A stretch of 64,000 bases of DNA from positions 33,649,758-33,713,757 of the forward strand of contig CM077832.1 of NCBI GenBank assembly GCA_039720395.1. The letters are read 5' to 3'. The position numbers and the translations under genes were made by a program. The stretch comes from Liquidambar formosana. Its lineage: Eukaryota; Streptophyta; Magnoliopsida; Saxifragales; Altingiaceae. Below are positions 35,580 to 46,184 of this stretch, piece after piece (positions within the stretch are counted from its first letter, which is position 1; each line of letters opens with the position of its first letter). The notes below the pieces were generated by a model. That model saw only the letters and a program-made list of their open reading frames with translations. It did not search any database and was not told the DNA's origin.

Positions 35580-38500
35580 TGTTTCCTTTCTCTCTTCTAT
35601 GGATATCTATGGCATGGATATAGATCCTAGGAATGACGTCCCCCCGGAGCTCGTCAAGCAAAGGAAAAGGGGCGTTACCGAACCTAACATGGATGAATTG
35701 GAATCAATCAATGTAGGGACAGATGAATTGCCAAGGATAATTAAAATTGGGATAACTCTCTCACCTGCTGAAAGAGAAAAGTTGATAATACTTCTAAAAG
35801 CCAATGTAGAGGCCTTCGCATGGTCTTATGAGGATATGCCTGGTATTGATCCAGATATTGTGCAACATTACATCCCCACTAATCCCACTAAAAAGCCTAT
35901 AAAGCAAAAATTAAGAAGATTAAAACCAGAATGGGCTTTGAAAGTAAAAGAAGAGGTAACTAAACAATTAGATGCCGGGTTTCTCCAAGTTGTGGAGTAC
36001 CCTAAGTGGCTGTCTAACATAGTGCCTGTGCCTAAAAAAGATGGGAAAGTGCGAATGTGTGTTGACTTCCGCGACCTTAATGCTGCGAGCCCAAAGGATG
36101 ATTTCCCTCTACCACATATCGATGTATTGGTGGACAGCACGGCAGGCCATGCTCTTCTTTCCTTCATGGATGGGTTCTCCGGTTACAACCAGATAAAGAT
36201 GGCGCCTCGAGACATGGAAAAGACGGCTTTTATCATGCAGTGGGGCACGTATTGCTACAAGGTAATGCCTTTTGGCTTGAGAAATGCCGGGGCTACTTAC
36301 CAAAGAGCTGCTACGACCCTATTGCATGATATGATCCATAAAGAAGTAGAGGTGTATGTGGACGACATGATAGTCAAATCTGTAGACCGGGAAGGACATT
36401 TCGCGGAATTGGAGAAGTTCCTAGAAAGGGCAAAGAAGTACAACCTCCGACTGAATCCTCAAAAGTGCGCCTTCGGAGTCACCCCAGGGAAGCTGTTGGG
36501 TTTCATGATCACTCAGAGGGGAATCGAAGTTGATCCAGGAAAGATAAAAGCTATCACGGAGATGGAGCCACCAAGAACGGAAAAGCAGATCCGGGGTTTT
36601 CTGGGGAGAGTTCAATACATAAGTCGTTTTATCGCTAATCTGACCATGGTATGTGAGCCAATTTTCAAGCTACTTAAAAAGGGCGTTTCCAAGGAATGGA
36701 ATGAGGACTGTCAAGAAGCCTTTGAGACCATTAAAAGGTATCTGAGTAACCCCCCAATCTTGGTTCCCCCGCAGCAAGGTGAACCATTACTGTTATACTT
36801 AACGGTTACTGAAACCGCGACGGGAGCCATATTAGCTCAATACCTTGAAGGGTCGAAAAAGGAAAATGCCATCTACTACTTGAGCAAGAAAATGACAGAT
36901 TATGAAGTAAAGTACAATGCGCTAGAAAAGGCTTGCGTAGCATTGGTATGGGCTACCCAGAAACTCCGTTATTACATGATGTCTTTTGAAGTCCTGTTGA
37001 TAAGTCGATTGGATCCTTTGAAGTATTTGCTAGAAAAACCAGTCCTATCGTACAGGACCGCTCGTTGGTCGCTTCTCCTCAATGAGTTCGACATAAAGTA
37101 CCTGGCGCAGAAGTCCGTTAAAGGAAGTGTCATTGCAGACCATTTGGCAAGCTGCCCTGTGTCGTCATCAACCCAATTCAATGATGAGTTCCCCGACGAA
37201 GATATTCTGGAAATCAAGAAGAAGGTTTGGAAAGTCTACTTCGACGGAGCTGCAAACAGAAGAGGTTATGGCATAGGAGTGCTATTGGTCTCGCCCGAGG
37301 AAGCCTTCACGCTTTTAGCAGTCAAATTGGGGTTCGAAGCCACCAACAACATAGCAGAGTATGAGGCCTGCATCCTAGCATTGGAAGCTGCGTTAGAATT
37401 GGGGATAAAAGAACTAGAGGTGTTCGGAGATTCAGCATTGATCATCTGTCAGATAAAAGGGGAGTGGAAAACTCGCGATGAGAAGCTGTTGCCCTATCAT
37501 GCCTATTTGGAAGCACTGACCAAAGAGTTCGCGGAGATCGAGTTCAATTACTTGTCGAGAAACAAGAATCAGTTCGCTGATGCCTTAGCGACTCTAGCTT
37601 CAATGGTGGAGATACCAGAAGGAGGAAGCGTGAAACCACTCGTGATCGAATGCAGAGAGAAACCTGTTTATTGCTGTTCCATTCGAGAAGGAGAGGTAAC
37701 AGATAACCACCCTTGGTTTTATGACATAAGAAGGCTCATTGAGGAAAGAGAATATTCGGAGGAAGCATCTCGCACGGATAGGCGAACACTGAGAAGATTG
37801 GCAAGCCATTATGTGGTATGTGGAGGAAAACTGTATCGGAGGTCTTACAACGGAATCCACTTGCTGTGTGTCACGGAGGAAGAGGCCAGGAAACTCATCG
37901 AAGAAATCCATGAAGGAGTGGGGGCTCCGCATATGAATGGATAGATGTTGGCTAAGAAGATCATGAGACTAGGGTATTACTGGTCTACAATGGAAAGGGA
38001 TTGCTATGCCCACGTCAAGAAGTGCCATAAGTGTCAACTCTTCGCCAACGGACAACATTTGCCCTCTATGCCCTTAACAAGCATGTCAACTCCATGGCCG
38101 TTTGCAGTGTGGGGAATAGATATCATCGGACAGATTAAGCCGAAGGCATCCAATGGTCATGAATACATTTTGGTAGCCATCGATTACTTTACCAAGTGGG
38201 TGGAAGCAGCTTCCTTCAAAGTTTTGAATGCTAAAAAGGTGGTGCAGTTCATACAGCTCAACATTATCTACCGATATGGGGTACCGCATGAGGTCATTTC
38301 AGATAACGATCAGCATTTCCAGAAGGAGACCAAAGAACTCTTGCAGAAGTACAAGATCGTTCATCACTTGTCATCCCCGTATTGTCCACAGACAAACGGC
38401 GCAGTGGAAGCCGCCAACAAGAACATCAAGAAGATATTACAGAAAACGGCTGACACGTACACTGATTGGCATGAGAAACTACCATTGGCATTATGGGGGT

Positions 38501-38940
38501 ACAGAACATCAGTCAGATCGTCAACAGGGGCTACGCCGTATGCTTTAGTGTATGGGATGGAGGCTGTTCTGCCAGTGGAATTGGAAGTTCCTTCATTAAG
38601 GGTTGCAATGGAAAGTCAGCTAGCAGAGGTGGACTGGATCAAAAGTCATTATGATGAGTTAGCATTGCTAGATGAAAGGCGATTGAGGGCTCTCTACCAT
38701 GTGCAAGGGTACCAGAGAAGAGTCGCAAGGGCGTTCAACAAACATGTCAAAGACAGAGGCTTGAAGAAAGGGGATTTAGTGTTAAAGAGATCCGAGCTCC
38801 AATTTTCGATCCACGAGGAAAGTTCAAACCAAGTTGGGGAGGACCCTACGTCATCAAGGAGATATTGCCAGCAGGGGCTGTTCGACTTATGGATTTGGAT
38901 GGGATTGAGTTCGCTCGTCCCACCAATTTGGATCAATTAA
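35557..38940 (+). pseudogene. Element 2 pol: RT, RNase H (two regions), integrase
   Basis: Open for 795 residues to a TAG at 37942-37944, which replaces a Tyr codon at the start of the integrase zinc domain, then open again for 331 residues. RT box YVDDMIVKS is intact (about 36355-36381), as are VDFRDLNAASPKDDF and the archaeal-type RNase H motifs DGAANRRGYGIG, NNIAEYEAC and GDSALIIC. Integrase keeps CHKCQLF, GIDIIG, SDNDQHF and NGAVEAANK. A one-base loss near 38785 garbles the C-terminus, where element 1 reads IRALIFDPRGKFKPSWGGPY. This is the better-preserved copy, yet it still needs read-through of one stop and would have a wrong integrase tail. Confidence 0.92.
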
Positions 38941-39033
38941 AGAAGTATTATGTATAAGGCCTGCTAGGTTGAAAACCTGTAAAGGCGGCCTAGGCAAAAG
39001 TTAAGGCATTTAAACTACGAGGACCTGATTCCC

Positions 39034-39098
39034 CAAAAAGAAAAAAAGAAAAAAAAGAAAAAAAAAGAAAAAGAAAAAAAAAAAAAGAGAAAACGGGG
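39034..39098 (+). repeat. Long polypurine tract after integrase (element 2)
   Basis: About 65 bases of only A and G followed by CGGGGATACGTAGGC, directly after pol and before the convergent cargo gene. The true 3' polypurine tract next to the LTR is separate (46171-46184). Confidence 0.8.
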
Positions 39099-39299
39099 AT
39101 ACGTAGGCAGCCCATAAAGTTACATTGGGTGCGGTCCAATTAAGACAATCAAAAAATCTCGAAAGAAGATTATTATTGGCAATTCATTTGAAACTAATTG
39201 TTTGACATAACAATTTATTGATGTTAAGTAAAAGAACTATCGACATGCCATAGATATTCTATTCTTTGAGTCTTTAAGTCCTCTTGAGTTTCTTCAGAG

Positions 39300-40560
39300 T
39301 CATTTTGTTTGTCTTCTGTCTCTCTCTATCAAGTCTTCTTTTCTTTCGCAAGTCATGGCCGTGGGATGCCTCCACTGCTTCAAGAATGTCTTCTCTGCAA
39401 AGTCCAAGTCTCGTGTCCTTGATAAGGTCATAAATTCTTTCTCGACGAGAAGTCTCCCGTTCGCCCAAGTCATCCTTCAGCCATTGCTTGTATTCTCTAC
39501 TGATCTCGAAAGGTGCTTCAGTGTTGGCAATCCGAGTCAATTTCAGGTCTGTAGGCCAGCGAGTCCTCGCCCACTTGATTATAGTAGAACCGACAGGTTC
39601 CACAGAGCAACAAGGTCCTGTTAAGGACGGTATGGTTTGCATGGCGCCCATCTGGCGAAGAATTCTCGAAGTCCAATAGAAGGAAGTCAATCTCAGTCCT
39701 ATGAGTTTGACAAAAGCACATCCCGAGGTTCGAAAAAGTACCTGCTCTTTACACCCCCATGTGAAGACGTACCATTTAATGTTCCGCTATGACAGCGTTT
39801 GGAAATAACCCAACCAATCTCTTAAAGAGAATGGCCCTGGGAGTTCAACTCGGCGCAGACAGAAGTGCTGAGGCTTGTATGGAGTGATAGTGGTGGGAGA
39901 AAGAAAGTTCAAGCGCTCGAGCAGCCACATTTGCAGTAAAAAGGAGCTACCTTCTAAAGGCACTTTGGGGTTGCCGTGAATTTTATCTAAACCATTCAAG
40001 GTTTCAGCTAATACCAAGGGAATAATGTTATGTCGCTTGAGAAGAGGGGTAATCAACTCACATATTTGAACAGGGGCTTGAAGAGTGCCGGTGGATATGA
40101 GAAAGCGACCAATTAAGCAAAAAGCGAGTGCACGCTGAATTTGAAGGGTGAAAGTCAGAGTACCTTCGCTATCATGAGCCAAGAATGAGGTTGCTAACTT
40201 CATTAAGTCCACCATATGATCCTTGACGAAGATCGTTGCGTCCCTTTGAGGAATGCCAAGAAAATCCGAGAAGGAAACAAGGTAATCCAAGCGAGGTGTA
40301 GGAAGAATGAATGGCCCTGCCGGCGAAACTCCAAATAAAGCACAGAATTCCTCCATGGTTGGGCATAATTCTTCATAATTAAATCGAAAGACATGGATTT
40401 GAGGATCCCAGAAGTATGTAGCAGCAGTGAGAAGGGTCGTCTCGAGCTTCATGTGCCTTATGGAGAGCAATGGTTCCAAGCCGAAGCGCCTAAACTCAAT
40501 TTTGTCTTTGGCAGGCATGACTGCCAAAAACCCTCTTAAGAACCCATCCAAGGCTTCCAT
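39300..40560 (-). pseudogene. DUF7745-like / PMD-superfamily protein, antisense cargo gene 2 of element 2
   Basis: Same protein as 15446-16705. Start MEALDGFLRGFLAVM at 40560, TATA box at 40606-40615. The Gln codon that is a stop in element 1 is intact here. Its own nonsense is TAG at 39787-39789, replacing Trp in TLSWRNIKWY. An extra base near 39355 changes the last residues (ends at 39274 in its own frame). Because the two copies are broken at different places, the family gene was intact before each insertion or until recently. Confidence 0.65.
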
Positions 40561-40605
40561 AATTATTGTCAATGAAAATAGGTGAGTTAGAAGACTCCCC
40601 TCATG

Positions 40606-40615
40606 TGTTTTTATA
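40606..40615 (-). promoter_or_regulatory. TATA box of DUF7745-like gene (element 2)
   Basis: Reads TATAAAAACA on minus, same spacing to the start codon as in element 1. Confidence 0.6.
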
Positions 40616-40702
40616 GGAAAAGGGTCACAAATTCGAGTCCTAAAGGAAGTAGAACCGTCAAAATCGCAAAATTCCTGAAAAATCATGAAAAAGCGCGTCG
40701 AC

Positions 40703-40782
40703 CTCGGGTAACCGTCCGGGGCTGGACGGTTAGCCGTCTAGGCCCAGATGGCTAACTGTCCGGGGCCAGATGGTCACCCGAG
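40703..40782. promoter_or_regulatory. 80-bp palindrome upstream of DUF7745-like gene (element 2)
   Basis: Arms CTCGGGTAACC and GGTCACCCGAG, core gacggttagccgtc. Flanked outward (40783-40830) by the TTTGCC-rich (GGCAAA on minus) block. Confidence 0.85.
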
Positions 40783-41064
40783 GCCTCCGCCTTGTTTTGC
40801 CTTGTTTCGCCCGGTTTTGCTTATTTTCGCGTTCGGATGGCCTTTTTAGGCCATTTTCACTCCTATGAACTCACATTGGCTCAAATTTACATGAGAAAGG
40901 CACCATAACATCATCATGATAGATTCAAACAAGCACAACAAGTATCCATACTAAGGGATAAAAAAGTTTGGTTTTAGGTGGCAAGTACAAAACACAAGCA
41001 TGAAATGCAAAAAGATAGCCATTGTCTCATTGATTCTACAAGCCCAACAAGAAAGTAAATGAAC

Positions 41065-43727
41065 TCAGCGGTTCCCAGAGCTTCTTTTGCGGCTTGGCCC
41101 AGCTCCGTCACGACCCCCACGAGGTGCTCTAGGAGGGCGCATTGCCGCTGGTGGCTGCATATACAAAATCCATTGCAAAGAGGCTAAGTATGAGAATAGA
41201 GTTGGTTGAAAAACCACATATGAGAACTTTGAATAGGTGGAACACTTACCATGACATCCAAACGAGCTTCCGCCATGGATTTGGCTAAGCTCATCCTCAC
41301 AAGGTCGCGCCTCAAGCCCTCACTCAGGTCAATAAACTCTTGGGCATACGCCGCAGGCACCTAGGATAATCAATAAGGGTAAAATTGAAGGAAATGCTCA
41401 AAGAAAGAAAGAAATACCCATAAAGAGAACTCACCTGTTCTCGATTTGGGTCGATCCTGGGGGACTCATCAAATGCAGGATGAGTGATGGCGGTCTTGAC
41501 AAAGTCTGACCCACTGCACAAATCAATGAACCAATTCGGCTGAGGCAAGGGTAGTGACCTATCCCCCTCCATCTCATCTTCCTCAGAGCCAGGAACCACT
41601 CCTGAGCCCACTGTTGAGCTATTCCCTCGTGCTCGTCGACCCTGCAAGTGTTCGCCTATTAAATAGAGTCTCTACCAAAAGAAAAGGCTAGGAGAATGTT
41701 AAAGACTTACCCCCTGAGGAGGGAAGCCTGTCACCCTGGGCCTCATCAGGTATTGGAGACAGAAAGTGTCATATGCAATGTCAGGAGAAGTGAACTCCTC
41801 CGCATCCCAGCCTCTCAAGGCATCCCACAACTCCTCCCCCTTCATTAAGTTAGCATGCCTCATGTTAAGTGGTGGAGGCATTGGAGCCATGGCGGCATTC
41901 ACATCATCCATGACTTGGCGTAGGACACGCTCTCCTAGGTACCAGTACCTACCCACGGGGCCTTCCAAGAGCACCCTCTTGCCCGTCAGCATCAAGCTAG
42001 GAATGCATCGCTTGGGTAGCATTGGTACCCATATCTTCCAGGGATTCCACTCAATCTGTTCAAAAATCCAAAATGAGAAATTGGGAGTAAAAAGAAAAGA
42101 AAAAGAATGGGGAAAGAATTTCACCATATCAGCAGTAAGGTTTGCTAGGTGAGCTCTAGCAAAGGCGTAATCATGACGATTCGCCGCTCGGATGGACACA
42201 TAACTAGGAGAGTAATTCTTTAGGGTAGGCCATTCAATGGTTTCCTCAACAAGGGATGGGCGACATAGGTTGAGGTACTCATAGCACCAAACCTGTCAAA
42301 AATTGAGAAAAGAGTCAAAAAGAAAGATAATATAAGGACAAAGTAAAAAGGAATGAAAGGGAAGTAGCATTACCTCCCAAACAAAGGGCATCCCGCCGAA
42401 GTCCTTGGTCACACCACGTGACATGTCACACATTGTGCGATACATGGTGGCTAGAGCAGCCCCTCCCCAGTTGAATTTCCTAATCTTGTCAACATCTTCC
42501 ATGCTCGCTAGAAGACCTAAAGGGGCTAGGTCGCCCGTCCCAGCAAAGAATGTGCATGAGATCATGTATAAAAGGAATGCCCTTGTAATGCAATCGGGGC
42601 TTGCACCCTCGCTCTCCCTTTGCTTAGCAAACTTGTTGAAAAGCCAAGTGCGTCGCACTGCTTTCTTGATTACCTCAATCTCCATCCCAAGGTAAGCTAG
42701 GAGATAGTCCTCATCCATGTGAGCCTCCTCATAGAACTCCAAGCTTTTGCCTTTAATGCTTAAGCTCATGATCATGGTGAAGTCCTTGGGGGTTAGTGTC
42801 ATCTCCCCAAAGCCAAAGTGGAATGTATTGGTGGTGTCCCACCATAGCTCAGACAAGGCTAGCAAAGCTTGCCTATCACATTGGTTATTCCACAAAGAGT
42901 CTAGGAATGGACCAAAACCGGCCTTTTCGACATAGCCCTTGGTAATGGGTTGGAAGTTTTCCATGTTTCGCCACCATTCAATGAGTCCTTTGACAGAGGA
43001 CCGAGTGCGCATGTCCTGAAAGTTGGGCTATAGCCATTGAAAATACCCTGAGAGTTAGTTGAGAGAACATGGGAATAATAAGCTTACACTAGCAATTGGT
43101 TTCAAATTGTTTTCTAAAAGATGTCAAAAAGTTGTTTTTATTCATGAAATGAATTGCTAATGGATGTTTATGAGTTTACTTGTTCATATGCCTTAATTTG
43201 GCAAGGATTGAACACTTTTTTATCACTTGGGCATTTTATCGAACATTTGGTGGGTGACACCTCCCAAGCCTTGAAACAAAAGAATTTTGTATAGTCAATC
43301 CTTGCTAAATCATAGCATATTACTCACTTGAGGGTTTACTTGTTGATATACATTGATTTGATGAAGATTGAACATCTTTATTTCACTTGGGAATTTTATC
43401 GAACACTTAGCGGGTGCCATTTTTCAAGCTTTCAAATGAAAAGAATTTGTGTGTTCAATCCTTGCCAAATCAAGGGATATCACTCAACAACCCAAGGGGT
43501 ATTCAAAAGAAGTAGAAGGGAATGCAATTTCCTCAAAAGAATCGAAAGATTCAAAAGAAAAGTGTTAAGTTGGGTAAACTTACTTCTTGTTGGGAATGGA
43601 TGAATGAGAGATGCTTCTTGGGTTCAAGCAACACCCTAGCTTGTGGAGCATCATAGAGTGGTGCCTTGTATGTGCTTTTGACCCCATAGAATGGATACTT
43701 GGTGCTTGAGTCCTTGCTTGATGACAT
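41065..43727 (-). CDS. Plant mobile domain (PMD) protein, 7-exon antisense cargo gene of element 2
   Basis: Exons on minus: 43727-43584, 43015-42374, 42292-42125, 42055-41711, 41641-41435, 41360-41250, 41154-41065. Exon lengths (144, 642, 168, 345, 207, 111, 90) are identical to element 1, splice sites are all kept, all phase 0, and the frame is open for 568 codons. PMD signature FHFGFGEMTLTPKDF with LSIKG; tail SRKRSSGNR. Several amino-acid differences from the element 1 copy are visible (for example FHFS to FHFG, MITG to MIMS, SEAAS to SEGAS) but no stop or frameshift, in contrast to gag-pol. Antisense to pol and convergent with it. Whether it is expressed or useful to element or host cannot be told from sequence. 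Confidence 0.82.
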
Positions 43728-44012
43728 CCTTGATGATGGAGTTGGGTTTGTGAAAAATGGGTTTGATTTGGTTTGATTTCACAAGATGATGTGAATTGGT
43801 TGTTTTGATTGCTAAATGGGCTTGATTTGTTGTTGTTTGACGTGCATTTGATGTTTGGATTGAATGTTTTTGAAGTAGGAATGAGAGAATGAGAGATGGA
43901 GAAGATAGGATGTGAGTTTAGAGAGAGAAACTCTCTAATTTTCGAATGGGAGAATGTGAGAATGAGTGTGCAAGACATGGGTTTAAAAACCCAGAATTTT
44001 TTCAATGGTGGG

Positions 44013-44092
44013 CTCGGGTAACCGTCCACCCTTGGACGGTCAGCCGTCTTGCCCTGGACGGTTGACCATTTGAGGGCAGATGGTCACCCTAG
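44013..44092. promoter_or_regulatory. 80-bp palindrome upstream of PMD gene (element 2)
   Basis: Arms CTCGGGTAACC and GGTCACCCTAG, core ggacggtcagccgtc. Followed outward by a TTTGCC-rich block (44093-44130). A TATA-like tttaaaaac lies at about 43982-43990 on the gene side. Confidence 0.8.
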
Positions 44093-44349
44093 CCCGCTTT
44101 GCCCGTTTGCCCCGTTTCGCGCGCTTACGACCTCTAAACTTCTCCAAGTTGACTTTTTGTGCAATCCTTGAGTTATGGGATGAATATATCCCTCAAGTTT
44201 ATCAAGTTTCAATGAAATTTTTGAATCTTGGGTGATTGTATTCGCCCGCATAACGAGGAGTTGCAATAGCTATGATAAATGGCTTTCTCATGAAATGAGC
44301 TTGGTGTTGAATAGATTGACTTTCAAGTCTTGGAATTCAATTCTCTAGG

Positions 44350-45610
44350 AGATGATAGTGATGTCATATCATGTGATAAAGATAATTTCACATGAAATGA
44401 CTTGCTAATCATGTGATAAAGATAACTTCACATGAAATGATGATTCATAGACTATGCTAGTTACGAAGTAACTTACTATCTTTGTGAAGAAGGCATGAAA
44501 TGCACTTTGTTTTTCAATCAATTGACTTTCAAAATCAATGTTGTATCATGTGATAAAGATAATTTCACATGAAATGACATGAAATAAGCTTGATTTCCAA
44601 TCAATTAACTCTCAATTCAATGTCATTTCATGTGTTAAAGATAATTTCACATGAAATGATAAGTAATGAACTTGATTTTGAGTTGAATGACTCTCAATAC
44701 ATTATCATTTCATGTGATAAAGACAAATGCACTTGATTTGGAGTTGAATGACTCCCAATACATTGTCATTCCATGTGATAAGGATAGTTTCACATAAAAT
44801 GATAAGAAATGAGCTTGATTTTGAAGCAATTGACTTGCAATTGGGTCTCATATCATGTGATAAAGACAATTTCACATAAAGTGACGATTCGTGAGTTATG
44901 CAATAACTCCCCATCTTTGTTACTTCCACAGAAAGTGGCATGAAATGATCCATGAGTTATGCAATAACTCCCCGTCTTTGTTACTTCCACAGAAAGTGGC
45001 ACAATTTCCCATGAAATGATGATCCATGAGTTATGCAATAACTCCCTGTCTTTGTTACTCCCACAGAAAGTGGCACAATTTCACATGAAATGACGATTCA
45101 TGAGTTATGCAATAACTCCCCGTCTTTGTTACTCCCACAGAAAGTGGCACAAATTCACATGAAATGAGACGATTCATGAGTTATGCAATAACTCCCCATC
45201 TTTGTTACTTCTACAGAAAGTGGCACAATTTCACATGAAATGATGATTCATGAGTTATGCAATAACTCCCCATCTTTGTTACTTCCACAAAAAGTGACAC
45301 AATTTTACATGAAATGACGATTCATGAGTTATGCAATAACTCCCCTTCCACATAAAGTGGCACAATTTCACATGAAATGATGATTCATGAGTTATGAAAT
45401 AACTCCCCGTCTTTGTTGTTTCCACAGAAAGTGGCATGAAATCACAATTTCACATGAAATGATACATGAGTTATACAATAACTCCATATCTTTGTTTTTT
45501 CCACTGAAAGTGGCATGAAATCATAATTCGATGAGTCATGAGTTATGAAATAACTCACCACATTTGTTATCCCCAGTGAGACTGGTATGAAATGCCCTTG
45601 GTTTTGAATT
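44350..45610. repeat. Tandem repeat array of short palindromes (element 2)
   Basis: Same 74-bp family as in element 1 but expanded: the dyad GAGTTATGCAATAACTC or a close variant occurs about eleven times between 44890 and 45675, alternating with CCACAGAAAGTGG and TTTCACATGAAA. The shorter CATGTGATAAAGATAATTTC array occupies 44350-44880. Confidence 0.85.
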
Positions 45611-45744
45611 GATGGACATTCAATTCACCAACAATTCACATAAAATGATGATTTATGAGTTATGAAATAACTCGTTTTGAGAATGCCAATGAAATTGGTA
45701 GGGTACCTTGTGATGCACTAGTGCAACTAGCTTTGCATCATGAG

Positions 45745-46135
45745 AAGACCATGTGGATATCACTAATGCAATTAGTGCATGGTAAAGGCATTTGCATGAG
45801 TGCACCAACGAATGTTGGCATGCATAGAAATGCATTCAATTCTTTGCTTCGATGAAATCGTCGCATGCTTGGATATGACGAAGTCTATCCTTATGGTTCT
45901 ATTTGAGTTTGTTGGTATTAATGAGATTAATCCATCAAACAGAATGTGTTGTTATATCACTAATGCAATTAGTGCAGGCATTTGCATGAGCGCACCAACG
46001 AATGTTGGTATGCATTCAATTCGTTGCTTCGATGAAATCGTCGCATGCTTGGATATGACGAAGTCTATCCTTTTGGGTTCCATTTGAGTTTGTTGGTATT
46101 AATGAGATTAATCCATCAAACAAAAATGGGTTGTT
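45745..46135. repeat. ~196-bp tandem duplication (element 2)
   Basis: Two copies of the block containing ggcatttgcatgagcgcacc and gaaatcgtcgcatgcttgg, opposite strand to 10220-10610. The second copy lacks about 20 bases. Confidence 0.75.
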
Positions 46136-46170
46136 CTTTGATCATTGGCTCACAAGTGAAACTTGTTCAC

Positions 46171-46184
46171 CAATGAGGGGCTTC
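46171..46184 (+). promoter_or_regulatory. Polypurine tract of element 2
   Basis: CAATGAGGGGCTTC immediately before TGTCAC of the 3' LTR. Confidence 0.6.
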
